Source of the DNA: Lojkania enalia
Lineage: Eukaryota > Ascomycota > Dothideomycetes > Pleosporales
Direction: 5' to 3'
DNA: 64,000 nucleotides
Assembly: GCA_010094045.1 (NCBI GenBank)
Contig: ML986760.1
Location: forward strand, 1 to 64,000
Part shown: positions 21,049 to 31,859 of the stretch, piece after piece
Layout: each line of letters starts with the position of its first letter
How positions within the stretch are numbered: position 1 is the stretch's first letter
Position numbers and translations under genes: made by a program
The notes under the pieces: model-generated
What the model was told of the DNA's origin: nothing
Database searches by the model: none
Seen by the model: only the letters and a program-made list of their open reading frames with translations

Positions 21049-23630
21049 ATGACTCGAGTTGCGAGCGGGCTCTGGAAGAACCTTATCGCATTACAAGTCT
21101 ACGGTGCCAATACTAGCGTAGGAAAGACCATAGTCTCAACTCTTCTGGGCCGTCACTTGGTTAGGAGAACGGAAAAGGACAAGACGCAATGGGCTGTGCG
21201 ATATATCAAACCTGTGTCAACCGGGCCAGCCGATGAAGCCGATGAAAGGTTCAATGAGAATGAGATAATTCTTTATTATCTATATGCAATTGGCTAACAA
21301 CGAGATAGCTATGTACGCCGCTATGCTGGGTATCCCACAACGACGCTCTTCAAATACAGCGATCCCGTGAGCCCGCACGTCGCAGCTCGCGGATCATTTA
21401 TCCCTAGCGATGATGTGCTAGTCTCTAATATTGCAGAGACGCTTCAAGAATATGCTCGGTATATCTTAACGAGCAAAGGGCAACGAGGGTTATCGATTGT
21501 TGAAACGGCTGGCGGCGTACTGAGTCCCGGTCCATCTGGCACCCCTCAAGCAGACCTCTTTCGGCCATTACGTTTACCAGTACTACTTGTTGGGGATCAT
21601 CGCCTCGGAGGTATCTCGTCAACAATTTCTGCGTGTGAATCGCTCCTTGTTCGAGGCTACGATGTGGATGCTGTCGTTTGCTTCAACGACGGCAGCAAAC
21701 TTGGCAACTCAGAGTATCTGAGCGAGCATTTCGGGAAACTAGGTATCTCAACATTCGAACTGCCCTGGATCCCAGACGTCGAAAGATGCTCGAAGGATGA
21801 AGAGACAGAGAAGATGCAAGAATACTACGCCAGCAAAAGCAAATCCGCTCACGTTGAGGAACTCGCCCATCAAATCATAAACCAACACAGTAGCCGTCTA
21901 ACAAATCTCTCAACCATGGCATCCCGCACTCAAAAATCAATCTGGCACCCCTTCACACAGCACAAATCCATCTCCGCCCCCTCCGACATACTAGTTTTCG
22001 ATTCTGCTTACGGAGACTACTTCCAAACACTCCACACCCCCAAATCTCTCTCTATTCCTTCAAAAACCAAGCCCACACTCCAAAGCCACATCCTAGAGAG
22101 ATCCCCAGGCCCGGTGTTATTCCCCGCCTTCGACGGCTCGGCCTCATGGTGGACACAAGGTCTCGGCCACGGTAACTCTACGCTCTCGCTCGCCGCCGCA
22201 TATGCAGCCGGGCGCTACGGACATGTAATGTTCGCCGGTGCAACACATGAGCCTGCCATCACGCTTGCCGAACGCTTACTAAACGGCCTCAAGAATCCCC
22301 GGTTGACAAAGGTATTCTACACAGACAATGGATCTACTGCTATTGAAGTCGGCATCAAAATGGCGTTGCGGGCAGCTTGCAAGAAGTACGGATGGGGCGG
22401 ATCGAGCGAGGAGATCGGAATTATTGGGTTGAAGGGGAGTTATCATGGAGATACGATAGGCGCGATGGACGCTTCCGAGCCCTCCGTCTACAACAAGAAA
22501 GTTGATTGGTACCGTGGTCGAGGTCATTGGTTCGATGTGCCGGAAGTCAAGCTTCGGAGGGGGAAGTGGGTTGTTGAGCCACCTGCCGGTATGGAAGAAG
22601 ACTTTGGCCCGACGCAAGAGTTTGACGAATTGGATGACATTTTTGATTTTGATGCTCGGGGACAGGCGGAGTACTATGCAGGTCATATCAAGAGAATCTT
22701 GGATGAGCTGGTGAAAAGACAGGGAAAGAGATTTGGAGCACTGATTATGGAACCCGTTATCATGGGCGCCGGGGGCATGATATTCGTCGACCCTCTTTTT
22801 CAACGTGCTCTTACAACCGTTATCCGCGAATACGACTTCGGCACCAACCCCAGCTCTGCCTCTGCCATGTATCCGCCCGGTCACAATGCCTGGACTGGTC
22901 TACCAGTACTCTTCGATGAAGTTTTCACTGGCCTTTACCGCCTTGGCCGCTTTACCTCCTCGTCCTTTCTAGACATCCTTCCGGACATCTCAGTGCATGC
23001 TAAACTGCTAACAGGAGGCCTAATCCCGCTTTCCGCAACAGTTGCTTCACAGGGTATATTCGAAGCATTCTGGGGCGACGAAAAGAGTGATGCCTTGCTA
23101 CATGGACATAGCTACACCGCGCATGCGTTAGGTTGTCACGTTGCGAACACAAGTCTAGACGAAATGAATAAATTACAAAGTAGCGACTTGTGGAAAACCT
23201 ACCGGCAGTCATGGACGCAAGAACAGCAAAAAGAACCCAATGGCGGCCTCGCCGTGATTACAGGGAAGGAGCAAGGCGTTTGGAGTATGTGGAATAAGGA
23301 GACGGTGATGGAATTATCGCGGCACAAACGCGTCGACTATGCCGTAGCTCTTGGATCTGTACTGGCTGTTTCTCTGATCGATGAACTGGGATCCGGTATG
23401 TGTATTTCTCCAGCTCTTTCAGGATTTCCAGTTTGTGCTCATATAGTTCAGGGTACACATCGAATGCAGCAGCCAGTCTTCGAGATAGCATGATGTATGA
23501 TCTATCTAATTCCACACTGAGTGTGCATTCTCGCGTCTTAGGTAACGTCATATATCTTATGGCCAGCATGAACACGAAAGCGGAACACTTGGCTGCTGTA
23601 GAGAAGGTGCTTCTGAGCAAATTAGGATAA
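21049..23630 (+). CDS. bioDA: Bifunctional dethiobiotin synthetase / DAPA aminotransferase
   Basis: One protein carries two consecutive biotin steps: the C-terminal BioA domain turns KAPA into DAPA, and the N-terminal BioD domain closes the ureido ring to dethiobiotin with ATP and CO2. Exons are 21049-21248, 21309-23395 and 23542-23630 (introns 60 and 146 nt), giving 791 residues. The BioD domain has the P-loop GANTSVGKT (19-27), KPVSTGP (about 54-60), and VETAGGVLSPGPSGT for the second substrate site. BioA begins near residue 277 with IWHPFTQHKS and shows VFYTDNGSTAIEVGIKMAL, SYHGDTIGAMD, LFDEVFTGLYRLG and the PLP lysine, about Lys632, in AKLLTGGLIPLSAT. I chose the ATG at 21049 (CCAATGACTC); an upstream in-frame TTG is not a plausible eukaryotic start. 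The same fusion is known from Aspergillus nidulans biA and plants. Confidence 0.95.
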
Positions 23631-23919
23631 CTGAAGGCTAAATGAGATCAAATACGCGCAAGATTATATTTATAGGGGTATAGTTGATATGTACATAGCG
23701 TGGAACTGCATATATGTAGATAAATGTGAGTAGAAGAAATCGGAATGGAAAAATAACCATGGTCAAAATATATGATGAGCACGCAAATATATTCAGGGTT
23801 ATGATAATTGTATTATATAGCCGGAATATGCCATCTCTCGTTGTATATCAAGTCATCTCGTCGAGCATCCCAAATATATCAACCACTCAATTGTTCCCTG
23901 GTCCTTATATCCAACTTCT

Positions 23920-24819
23920 TCACATTCCGGCCCACTCGATCGAGAAAGCTCTCACTTTACCTTCCTCCCCTTCTTCCTTCTCTGGCTCCTCAGCTCCGAT
24001 GAGATACGTCTTCTTCACACTAGTTCCAAGTCTCCCACCGCCAACAATATCCAGTAACTCGAACTCCTCGTCCCATCCCAGGCCCGTAGTGAGAAAGTGG
24101 CTGTGGAAACGGAGCGGGTCGCCAGGGTAGATACTGTAATGGCATCCAAACCGCAAGCCCGGCATTGCGAAATAGCCCTTCGATTGCATATACCTATATA
24201 TAGGATACTGTCTTGGGACCTCGGGGAGCGCAAGAGTGGAGGGTTGAGATGGAGGGGCGAGAGGCGGGTACGAAGTCGTCGGCGTGATGAAATGCGGTGC
24301 GAGTTTCTTATCGGCTACCCGTCTATTGGCAGGTAATTGAGGCGTGGAACCAAACAGCGAGCCTCCAGCATCGGTACCAGGGTCTCCTTCAGCTACCAAT
24401 GCCTCAGATTCTTTCTGTTCTGTTCTCGCTTGAAGTAGTCCTTTCTCTCTCAGCGCCTTCTCGCTCCTCTCCTCTGCTTTCCTTCTAACATCTCTTGCCC
24501 TCTGCTGTCCCCGCTCATCCATCATCCTCAAGAACTCCAATCTATCCTTGCGGCTCATTCCAAAGAAACCCTGCATGTGAGCCTGTGCATCGTCGAAGAT
24601 GTAGGCATGGCCCTGTTCTACCAGAACCCTCGCCTCCTCCGGCATGAGCTGCAGCGGGATGCCAAGGAAGACATTCTGCTGGGAGAGATTGGGGATAGTG
24701 CCAATCAGAACGCCGCAGATGTTATGGTTGCGACGGACATGGCTGATGACGTCTACGTCGAAGAGAAGGTAGCGGCCTGCCACGTTGGAGATGGGGAACG
24801 GCTCCGTAACTGGAGCCAT
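23920..24819 (-). CDS. SEN34: tRNA-splicing endonuclease catalytic subunit Sen34
   Basis: Sen34 cleaves the 3' splice site of intron-containing pre-tRNAs within the Sen2-Sen34-Sen15-Sen54 complex. The single-exon product has 299 residues from the ATG at 24819; the frame continues upstream but only to a GTG. The C-terminal nuclease domain carries the catalytic triad with the family spacing: Tyr231 in SIYPGDP, His239 in RFHSHF (8 residues later) and Lys270 in SVKKTYLIG (31 later). The N-terminus GRYLLFDVDVISHVRRNHNICGVLIG is the Sen34-type N-lobe, followed by a charged helical linker (about 85-140) and a Pro/Ser-rich spacer. Its neighbour bioDA is convergent, with about 290 bp between the stop codons. 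Confidence 0.94.
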   Translation of the reverse strand: MAPVTEPFPISNVAGRYLLFDVDVISHVRRNHNICGVLIGTIPNLSQQNVFLGIPLQLMPEEARVLVEQGHAYIFDDAQAHMQGFFGMSRKDRLEFLRMMDERGQQRARDVRRKAEERSEKALREKGLLQARTEQKESEALVAEGDPGTDAGGSLFGSTPQLPANRRVADKKLAPHFITPTTSYPPLAPPSQPSTLALPEVPRQYPIYRYMQSKGYFAMPGLRFGCHYSIYPGDPLRFHSHFLTTGLGWDEEFELLDIVGGGRLGTSVKKTYLIGAEEPEKEEGEEGKVRAFSIEWAGM

Positions 24820-25177
24820 ATCTATTCCTGCGCGCAATGAAATGTTAGCCAGGCGCACAACGAGGTTGGTAAGAGAGGCGGGAGAAAGTTCTTTATGTCA
24901 TAGTGTGAATACAAAAATTTGGGTCATCAAGCCCCCGAAGGCGTCAGTAGATTGACAGATTGGATTTTGGAATAATCATATGAGAATCTCAATACTGAGA
25001 TGTGAATTGCACATACCTGTCTACTTGTAGGGGACCATGGTGGAGCACACAACGGAGGGCAATAGGACGAAATCTCGGACAGATATTCTGTGCTCCAACT
25101 AGCGCGGCTGACTCATCGAAAACTATCACGAGCTTCGAGCTCGATGACCTTGCAACACTTAACTATCAACCTACAAT
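24820..25177. other. Divergent promoter between SEN34 and a small membrane-protein ORF
   Basis: These 358 bp lie between two divergent ATGs and show no open frame of note. A GAGCTTCGAGCTCGATG inverted element near 25132-25148 could be regulatory, though nothing else supports that. Confidence 0.4.
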
Positions 25178-25423
25178 ATGAATATCCTACTCCTCCTCAG
25201 CTTAATTTTATTCCTCCCATTCCTAATATTCCTCGTGTTCCTCGCCCTCTCCTCCTGCCTCGGCGATGAGTTCCGCGCCCGCATATCCGGCATGACCTTC
25301 AACCCACGACACACGTCGTTCGGCCGCAGCTATGCCCGCGGTATCGGTTCTGGTGCAGGCGCAGCAGGATGGGAGCAAATCGAAATGGAAGAAATGCTCT
25401 CGCAGCACTCGCCTGAAGAATGA
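25178..25423 (+). CDS. Small single-span membrane protein, unknown function
   Basis: This 81-codon frame begins with a strongly hydrophobic segment (residues about 2-27, Leu/Phe/Ile-rich, ending ALSSCLG) that could be a signal anchor or signal peptide. A polar part follows with FNPRHTSFGRSYARGIGSGAGAAGWEQIEMEEMLSQHS, in which the C-terminal twenty residues are acidic. The amphipathic, ordered composition, its own ATG in an AT-rich context (ATATG), and its tight fit between SEN34's promoter and the ELP4 stop (23 bp away) make it a credible small gene. I do not recognise the family; the alternative is that it is part of the UTRs of its neighbours. Confidence 0.5.
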   Translation: MNILLLLSLILFLPFLIFLVFLALSSCLGDEFRARISGMTFNPRHTSFGRSYARGIGSGAGAAGWEQIEMEEMLSQHSPEE

Positions 25424-25446
25424 TATGCATACCTCCAATTCTCATT

Positions 25447-26706
25447 TCAAAAATCAAGCTCTGCCTTACTGGGCATATTCACACCACCATGCGATTCCTG
25501 CGCCCCGCCTTGTTGGGCTTCGGTATCTCCTTCAACTGGCGGCAAACTGAACTTTGCTATCATGAATTTCCGCCTCGACACCGTAAACGCAAGGTCCTCG
25601 CCCAACCACTCTGCGCCGCCTCCGCCGCCTTTTTCATGATATATTGGGAGTTTGTGGACTGCAAACATACCCTGCGGTCGCTCTTCCTCTTGTGTCGCAG
25701 CACCTGATGTGGATAGCCTACGATCATTTGGAAAGGGCGAAAGCTCTAGAACGCCATCCGAGAGGATCTCCATCCAGCGAACGAGGCCGGTAGACCGAGG
25801 ATAAAGTGTCAGAGGGAGTGTGAACATTGCCGCCAAGCGAGTCGGATACTGCCGGAGCAATGCGCGTAATGCATGGAGGAATTGGAGAACATATTGGGGT
25901 TGTGCGGCTGTCAGAGGATATGTGGCTGGAGACAGGAGTCCCGGAATAAGCAGACGATGTATTGAATTGGGCGGTGAGCACGCGATCTGGCGCTGCAGAT
26001 TCTGCAAAACAGATACAAACGGCGAGTCCTTCGCTGTTGCCGGTACGGTTATATAATTGATGACCGACTGAACCGGCAGCTCGAGGCGTTTCGCCAAATC
26101 AAATATATGGCAGAAAGCCGCCGGTTCCTCAGCATCACCAGCTTTTGCTTGAGCCGTCGCACGATTTGGCGCCGGAGATCCTATACCAACCACAGTCAGA
26201 CAGATTCTCGCGAAATTCGTGTTCCAATTAGATGTAATTCTAGCAAAGCACGGATACAATGTGAACGCACCTCTACTCCCAAACTCCCCAAGCCCCTCAT
26301 ACCTCCAAGCTATCTTCATCCTCTCCCCAGCCTCCCTCCTCTTCTCCTCGCCCTTGCTCCCCGCCAGCCCCGGCAAATCCCTCCCCCACCACTCTCCCAG
26401 GCCCACAACATGCACCTTATGCCCCTGCACTACGCCCTCAGCTGCATAAAACCTTAGCAGAATTCCCGCATAATCCGTCGTTCCGCTTTCGCCGATAAAG
26501 AGCGAGGTACCGAGCGCTAAGCCTGCATGGCCTGCAAGAATGTTGTCGAGGGAGGGTGTCCCTGTTGAGGTTGTGAGGCGGCCGTCGATGGGTGAGGGGC
26601 GGGTACCAGAGATGGATTGTGGGGTGGTAGGTGTAGGTGATGAGGAGGGGTCTTGGGGAGCTTCACCCGCACGGGATAGCGGTATGTTGCGTTTTCGAAA
26701 CGCCAT
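25447..26706 (-). CDS. ELP4: Elongator complex subunit Elp4
   Basis: Elp4 forms, with Elp5 and Elp6, the RecA-like ring of Elongator, which modifies wobble uridines of tRNAs. The whole 419-codon frame is open, but a 90-nt GT...TAG intron (26181-26270) is probable: the residues it would encode interrupt the normal Elp4 path from the WRYEGLGEFGS segment to the FCHIFDLAKRL segment. Without it the product has 389 residues (exons 26271-26706 and 25447-26180). Family features are MAFRKRNIPL, the GTRPSPIDGRLTTSTGTPSLD start of the fold, GTSLFIGESGTTDYAGILLRFYAAEG, the segment after FDLAKRL, LIPGLLSP...YPLT, and a C-terminal FTVSRRKFMIAKFSLPP. There is no Walker A lysine, as usual for Elp4. Two runs of Gly (GGGGG) interrupt the last third. 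Confidence 0.92.
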   Translation of the reverse strand: MAFRKRNIPLSRAGEAPQDPSSSPTPTTPQSISGTRPSPIDGRLTTSTGTPSLDNILAGHAGLALGTSLFIGESGTTDYAGILLRFYAAEGVVQGHKVHVVGLGEWWGRDLPGLAGSKGEEKRREAGERMKIAWRYEGLGEFGSRGAFTLYPCFARITSNWNTNFARICLTVVGIGSPAPNRATAQAKAGDAEEPAAFCHIFDLAKRLELPVQSVINYITVPATAKDSPFVSVLQNLQRQIACSPPNSIHRLLIPGLLSPATYPLTAAQPQYVLQFLHALRALLRQYPTRLAAMFTLPLTLYPRSTGLVRWMEILSDGVLELSPFPNDRRLSTSGAATQEEERPQGMFAVHKLPIYHEKGGGGGAEWLGEDLAFTVSRRKFMIAKFSLPPVEGDTEAQQGGAQESHGGVNMPSKAELDF

Positions 26707-27120
26707 TTGATTGCAGTTTGGAGGGGTATGTGATGGTTTGGGGAAATTTGGACAGCGCAGCCCTTATCGATAGGGTAGGGCTGAAAAAAAACAAGCTACC
26801 ACTACTATCCATGCCGACTGTATAGTAAGTAGTATACTTTCGATGAGCAACCCACAATTAATGATACGAGTGCTTTGCTCACGCATTTCAAGAGAACACT
26901 CGCCACTCTGAAGCAAACATGACAACACTTCATATAATATTTTCGTAAGACATTATTCATACAAGCATCTACCATCATACTGGCTAGTCTCCAATCACGG
27001 GTATTAGATCACCGTTCTCCTTTGCTGAAACAGTGAGGGTCCGAATCAAAATGAAAGCAAGTACTTCTAGCTCTACAACCCCCCTCATTGAAGAGTCACA
27101 TCCGCAATTGCCAAGAACAC
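26707..27120. other. Promoter of ELP4 and 3' flank of the F-box gene
   Basis: About 410 bp lies between the two minus-strand genes. An A8-run sits near 26785. No gene is seen. Confidence 0.4.
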
Positions 27121-29598
27121 TCACTCCACCCTCGCCTTCTTGGCCGTCTGTCTTTCATTGCCGTCCTCCTCGAGTTTCCTCTTCTCGGCATTGGAAGCGG
27201 CCTTCCAGGAAGCCTTCGGAACCTTTGGTAGCCAAAACCGGTGTACCGGCAAACTATCCTTCGGAGCAATCATCTCATCGGTAATCTCAAGTTCCTCCTT
27301 TTGCTCCTCGGTCATAGTTGCGGCATCTAGTCGTAGTCTCTCTTGATCAAGTCTAAAGAAGACCTTTTGGACAAACTTCATCCGTGGACGTTTCCGATGA
27401 GGTTGCCAGTTGTACCGAATGCTGCTGTAAGGCAAGTACCCTCCAATGAAAAAACTCAGATCAGGAATGCACTTATCATCAATCTCCAAGATATTCCAGC
27501 GATCGTCCTCAAACAGTTTCCTTAGATCCTCAGACTTACCCCATTCCTCGTAAATATCAGTGGGTATGGTAGCCGTCAGCTTCTTTAGATTATTGAATTG
27601 ACATGCATATCTAGCCCAGAAACGCTGCCAGCCCCTCTTCTCTCTGTTGAGTAACTCTATCTCTCCTTCAGTTGGCTCCTTGGAATTTCGTACCAGGCCG
27701 ACCACGCCTGGTACATCGACTGGATATTGAATTGTGAGCTCATCGACAAATTCTGCAATCCAACTGAGGTTGAAACGTGCTTGCGTTGGAGCTAGCAGTT
27801 CGCGTTTTTGATCGCCTTCGCCGATGAAGCACTTGTAGTCACCAAAGTAGAGTGATCCGTCCAAGCCCGAATTTGGACATGTATTCGCCCGGTCACCGAT
27901 AGATAATCGAATTGGGATGTTGAGGGATTTAAGTGTCTGCACCATGGACCTAATGCGAGACATTACCTCTGCCTTCGGCAGAAATTGCCTATTTGGCTCC
28001 AAATTTGCAGGGAAAACATCGCACATCATGGTGTCCCAGGCTAAGAGAGGTCTCCAGTTGCATTGCTGAGCCAGCCAGCGAAGCGCTGTTTGAATATCCG
28101 GGGAAGATATGGGGTCTATCGAAGAAACAGGCGGTGTATGGTGGGCATGGCCTCTTCGGTGGGTAACGTGGACGAAATGGAACGGATGAAGAACCATGTC
28201 TTGGTGGACCTTGATTGGCTTAACATTGACAGTTGGGTGTTTGTCTTTGACAGATCGGAGGTTATGGAGAAGATCCTCGAAAGAGGCGTGCCAGCCCTGA
28301 ACAACGTGACTTCCAACCTGTATATGATCACGTTTGCAAGACTCAAAAGTCTTGTCATCAAAGGCCTCTTCTTCCTCGCGATGATGGCTACCAGGTGTAA
28401 TGCGGAAGGGAATAGGCCCGAGGGGGTCCCGGTCAGCACGGTCCTCCATCCAAGAGTATAGTGCAATCTCAAGTGAAAGGTTCTGCCATCTCGGGGCATC
28501 AATCGCAAACAAAGACCGATAAGGAGCGTAGTCGTGAACCCGAAGGGTGCTCAATGTTGGAGGACAGTATTTTGTGATACCGTCTACAAGACAGCAGACT
28601 CGTTGGTGAACTTCCCATTCATTCCATGCGTGGAAACCTGAGTAGCGCTCACGAATCGCGAGGGTTTTGAGCCGGGTACAAGCCGGAAATACCATCTTAG
28701 CGATAGAACCTCCGTCGCGACGCCGAGACTGTCTGAACCTCTGTTTGAATCGATAGTCATTGTATGAGTAACTGTACTCAATGCGTGAGTGGGCTGTGTA
28801 GTCCGCCCAATTGGCCACCTCTAGTTCCTCGATACGAGCAAAAAGCTTTGGACAGGCCTAGGAAATTCGCATGCAATTAGCAGAGGTACTTATCCACAAA
28901 ACAGGATACAGAATGGCAGTTGGTCTTCCATAACTTCCTTTGCGCCTGCAATGTTTCGTTTGAATCACCAGTAAGGTGTGTCTTCAAAAAGCATACAGCG
29001 CCAAAACAAGCTATAGTATGCATTGGGGGATCAGTACCTGGATCAATTCCTTCCAAGTCCAGGTCTCCTCTGGAGTCCAGACGAAGTCCCTAATTGCTGT
29101 CAAGTCTAGGGAAGTCAGAGACGGCAGCTTTTCCTCAATCCACCGGAAATCAGCAATACTACACCAATGGGACATGGCAAGTTTCTGAACGTAGTTCCTA
29201 TTCGCATCGTTGATGCTGTTCTGGAAGTTGATCCAGCGATGTAGCCCCATGGAACGGTACTTCCAATCTGCCAGACGTAGGTCACGAACATCCTCCACCT
29301 GAAAAGGGTATCTATACAGGAGCTCATCGACGACCTTGGAGGTGGACAGACCACGACACACGCGCTTGAGAGCCCAGGCAGTGTCTCGATCGAGGTAATC
29401 TGTAATGCATTTGAAGATGTCGACAGGAAGTCGTAGTAATGGCGATCGAAGCTTCTGACTAACGCACCCTTCAGCCACTGCGCTTTCGGGGGTTGGTGGA
29501 CTGCTCTCTTCACTGTCAGATTCGGTAAAGTCGTAAGCCGAAGCCATGCCGAAGATCCAGGGGTGCCTGGAGAGGAAGTAGTCTGTGAGCCTAATCAT
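27121..29598 (-). CDS. F-box protein with a long unassigned C-terminal region
   Basis: F-box proteins recruit substrates to SCF ubiquitin ligases. The first exon (29038-29598) encodes an acidic N-terminus and an F-box, LLRLPVDIFKCITDYLDRDT followed by WALKRVCRGLS (about residues 52-85). The main exon is 27121-28857. The 180 nt between them is either one intron or two introns of 92 and 52 nt around a 36-nt exon (28910-28945); all options keep frame, giving 765 or 777 residues. The rest contains leucine-bearing, LRR-like stretches such as ACPKLFARIEELEVANW and VSHVVQGWHASF, but no domain I can name. The C-terminus is rich in Lys/Glu and ends KKARVE, with KRKLEEDGNERQTAKK looking like a nuclear signal. 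Start: the ATG at 29598, or an internal one 17 codons later (MASAYDF). Confidence 0.78.
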
Positions 29599-30255
29599 CT
29601 ATTGCGTATCACCGTAAGCTCTCATGGGAAATGTAATCGTCGGAAGAACCCTAAGGCATTCACTGCCTTGCGGGGCCGTGTGAAAGTAGTGTGTGATTCC
29701 ACCTAGAAGCGTATTCTCGTTTGACGAGCTCTTCGCTACACGGCTTATATTTGCGAATGTCTTTCCCGGGAAGGTTGAGTCACTGAAACGTGTTGATCAC
29801 GGAGAGGGAAGGCGAGGTAAGTGGTGAGCTGAGGTAGCTATGAGCTTGGCGAGGCTATAGCTTGAGGGGGAATTTGGCGGCAAAAATTTCGATGTTGATC
29901 CCACGGCACCGTCGTGTATTACAAGGGTTTGTTCGGCGCTCACAACCTTAGGCAGGAGAGTGTGTGAGTGAGCAAAGCGGGGAGAGCGCAATCACGGGTT
30001 GGTAAAGAGGCAGCCCAATGCGCTCCACCGGAGGTCGGGTCGGATCAACAAAGTGCCGACAGATTTTCAAACCCGGAGCTTCTTTCACCTGCCCAATCAT
30101 AGACACGGCCCTTTGGGTAGACACGGCTCCAGCAGCAGTTGAATGCCAATCTAACCCATTGCTATAAGCAAAAACACGGTTCTCGACACTGCTTTGCGTA
30201 CGCGCTACACAACGAGCTTGCAAAACCTTCCCCGCCCGAAGGTCCTCCACCCGCC
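29599..30255. promoter_or_regulatory. Divergent promoter between the F-box gene and RPB8
   Basis: These 657 bp separate two divergent ATGs. Open frames here are short and appear on both strands without family content. No TATA box is obvious. Confidence 0.45.
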
Positions 30256-30741
30256 ATGGCCGACTCGCAACTCTTCGACGAGATTTTTTCCATTAGCAAC
30301 GTAAACAGTGATAAATATGACCGAGTATCGCGTCTCTTCGGCAATTCTACCGATAATACTGTCACTATGCAGCTCGACATCAACCACGAGCTCTTTCCCG
30401 TCTCTGTTGGCGACAACGTCTCAGTCCTCTTAGCATCAACACTAAACTTAGATGGCACGAAGAACGAAGATAAAGGCTGGCGAGAGACTGCGAAGGGCGA
30501 GGCAACACTTGCGGATATGTACGAATACGTATGTTTCGGGAAGGTGTACAAGTTTGAGGATAGCGATGGACAGACCATGTAAGTGAGAGGTTGTTATAGC
30601 ATTAGAATATACACTGCTGAATTTTTTTTGCGCAGTAAGATGTATGCTTCCTTCGGCGGGCTGCTGCTGTATATCGAGGGACCATTCAAGAAGCTCACGT
30701 CGTTGCGAATCGACAGTGTGTACCTGCTATGCAAGAAATAG
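30256..30741 (+). CDS. RPB8: RNA polymerase subunit shared by Pol I, II and III (RPABC3)
   Basis: Rpb8 is a small OB-fold subunit present in all three nuclear RNA polymerases. Two exons, 30256-30578 and 30636-30741, flank a 57-nt intron (GTAAGT...GCGCAG with a T8 run just before the acceptor), giving 142 residues. Hallmarks are MADSQLFDEIFSI, DKYDRVSRLFGNS, MQLDINHELFPVSVGD, LASTLNLDGTK, EYVCFGKVYKFED and, in exon 2, MYASFGGLLLYIEGP and LRIDSVYLLCKK. The ATG is in strong context (CCGCCATGG). It is convergent with the Nudix gene, stops 120 bp apart. Confidence 0.97.
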
Positions 30742-30860
30742 TAGAGAAGCATGGGATGACGGCAATGAAGCCACATTATGCATGGGCGGCGTTTTAATTG
30801 GTGTGGTATAAAATCTATGTTCAATTCCGGCTGGGAGTTCTGATACCCGAAAATGGAGTC

Positions 30861-31859
30861 TTATAAAGTAGGAAATTCAAGTCTTCGATGCAGCCTCGAC
30901 ACAATCTCGATATAGTCTCTCTCATTCTCACTCGTCACAATCCCGTGCCGGATGAAAAAATCGAGCATGACCAACGCACAATTCGGCTTAAATTCGCCTT
31001 TCGCCATGGCTTCCTGAACTTCTGACACGCTCCACAGATAGAACTCGTCCACCTCGTCATCACCAGGCTTTGGTATTGTGTCTTCCGGGAGCTCCAAATC
31101 GTAGACATATTGGCATTCTGGTTGCATGAGATTTGTCTCGCCCCCTGCATTTGCCTTGCGGATATAAAAGTATGTGACGGTGCCGACAGCCATTGCTTTT
31201 CTCCTCACCAGGTCCTCTGGTAATGATGCCTCTTCACCACATTCCCTAACTAGACTTTCAAAAGGCCGTTCGCCTGAAGCAATGCCGCCCGCTACGGCAT
31301 TGTCCAGCATCCCTCCATAAGTTTGTTTTGTGCGAGCGCGTCTTGGTACCCAGATCTTGAGCTCTCCCTCCTTCGTTCGTACGTACGCTGTCAGGTGGGC
31401 GCCATATGTGACCACGCCGAAGAGTGGGCTCGCGCTCCTCTCAACATTGAATAGCAGCTCTTTGTTCTTCCCGTACACGGCATACAGCTCGTTCCGCCAC
31501 TTGTCAAGGACCTTGAAGTGGCCCGTCTCCTTCAACGCCAGTAATGTGTGCTCAATGCGTTGTGATCTTTCTTCTTGTGTATCTCCCCCATTAAGAGTCA
31601 GGATTCGTTCCTCGTCATTTAGGTTCCAACTTGGCACATCGCGGAAAACTTCGGCGACAGAAGGAAGCATGTAGCCGAGAGGATAATCATGGCCTTCGAC
31701 GCGCAATTCGTAATAAGTAGAGATACTTGCGGTATAGAGGTCGGGATCGGCTTGATAATACGGGAAGCTAAATCTAGTGAGCAGAGTCGAGGTTGGCCAT
31801 AGCGGGGGCGGGTCATACCCGTCACCTTCATTTACAAGGTCGAGGTTAGAGAAAGACAT
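30861..31859 (-). CDS. Nudix hydrolase of the Tnr3/DUF4743 type
   Basis: This 332-residue single-exon protein has an N-terminal DUF4743-type half (GYMLPSVAEVFR, WNLNDEERILTL) and a C-terminal Nudix domain. The Nudix box GIASGERPFESLVRECGEEASL follows AYVRTKEGELKIWVPRRARTKQTYGGMLDNAVAGG. It matches the consensus G-x5-E-x7-RE-U-x-EE-x-G-U except that Ser replaces the last Gly, a substitution I believe occurs in this family. Relatives such as S. cerevisiae YJR142W and the N-terminal half of S. pombe Tnr3 remove damaged forms of thiamine diphosphate; the pyrophosphokinase half of Tnr3 is absent here. Substrate is inferred from family only. It is divergent from TYW2 over 380 bp. Confidence 0.88.
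   Translation of the reverse strand: MSFSNLDLVNEGDGYDPPPLWPTSTLLTRFSFPYYQADPDLYTASISTYYELRVEGHDYPLGYMLPSVAEVFRDVPSWNLNDEERILTLNGGDTQEERSQRIEHTLLALKETGHFKVLDKWRNELYAVYGKNKELLFNVERSASPLFGVVTYGAHLTAYVRTKEGELKIWVPRRARTKQTYGGMLDNAVAGGIASGERPFESLVRECGEEASLPEDLVRRKAMAVGTVTYFYIRKANAGGETNLMQPECQYVYDLELPEDTIPKPGDDEVDEFYLWSVSEVQEAMAKGEFKPNCALVMLDFFIRHGIVTSENERDYIEIVSRLHRRLEFPTL

Noticed and set aside
22279..22884. 201-codon open frame antisense to bioDA
   Set aside because: It is a shadow of the strongly conserved bioDA frame on the other strand.
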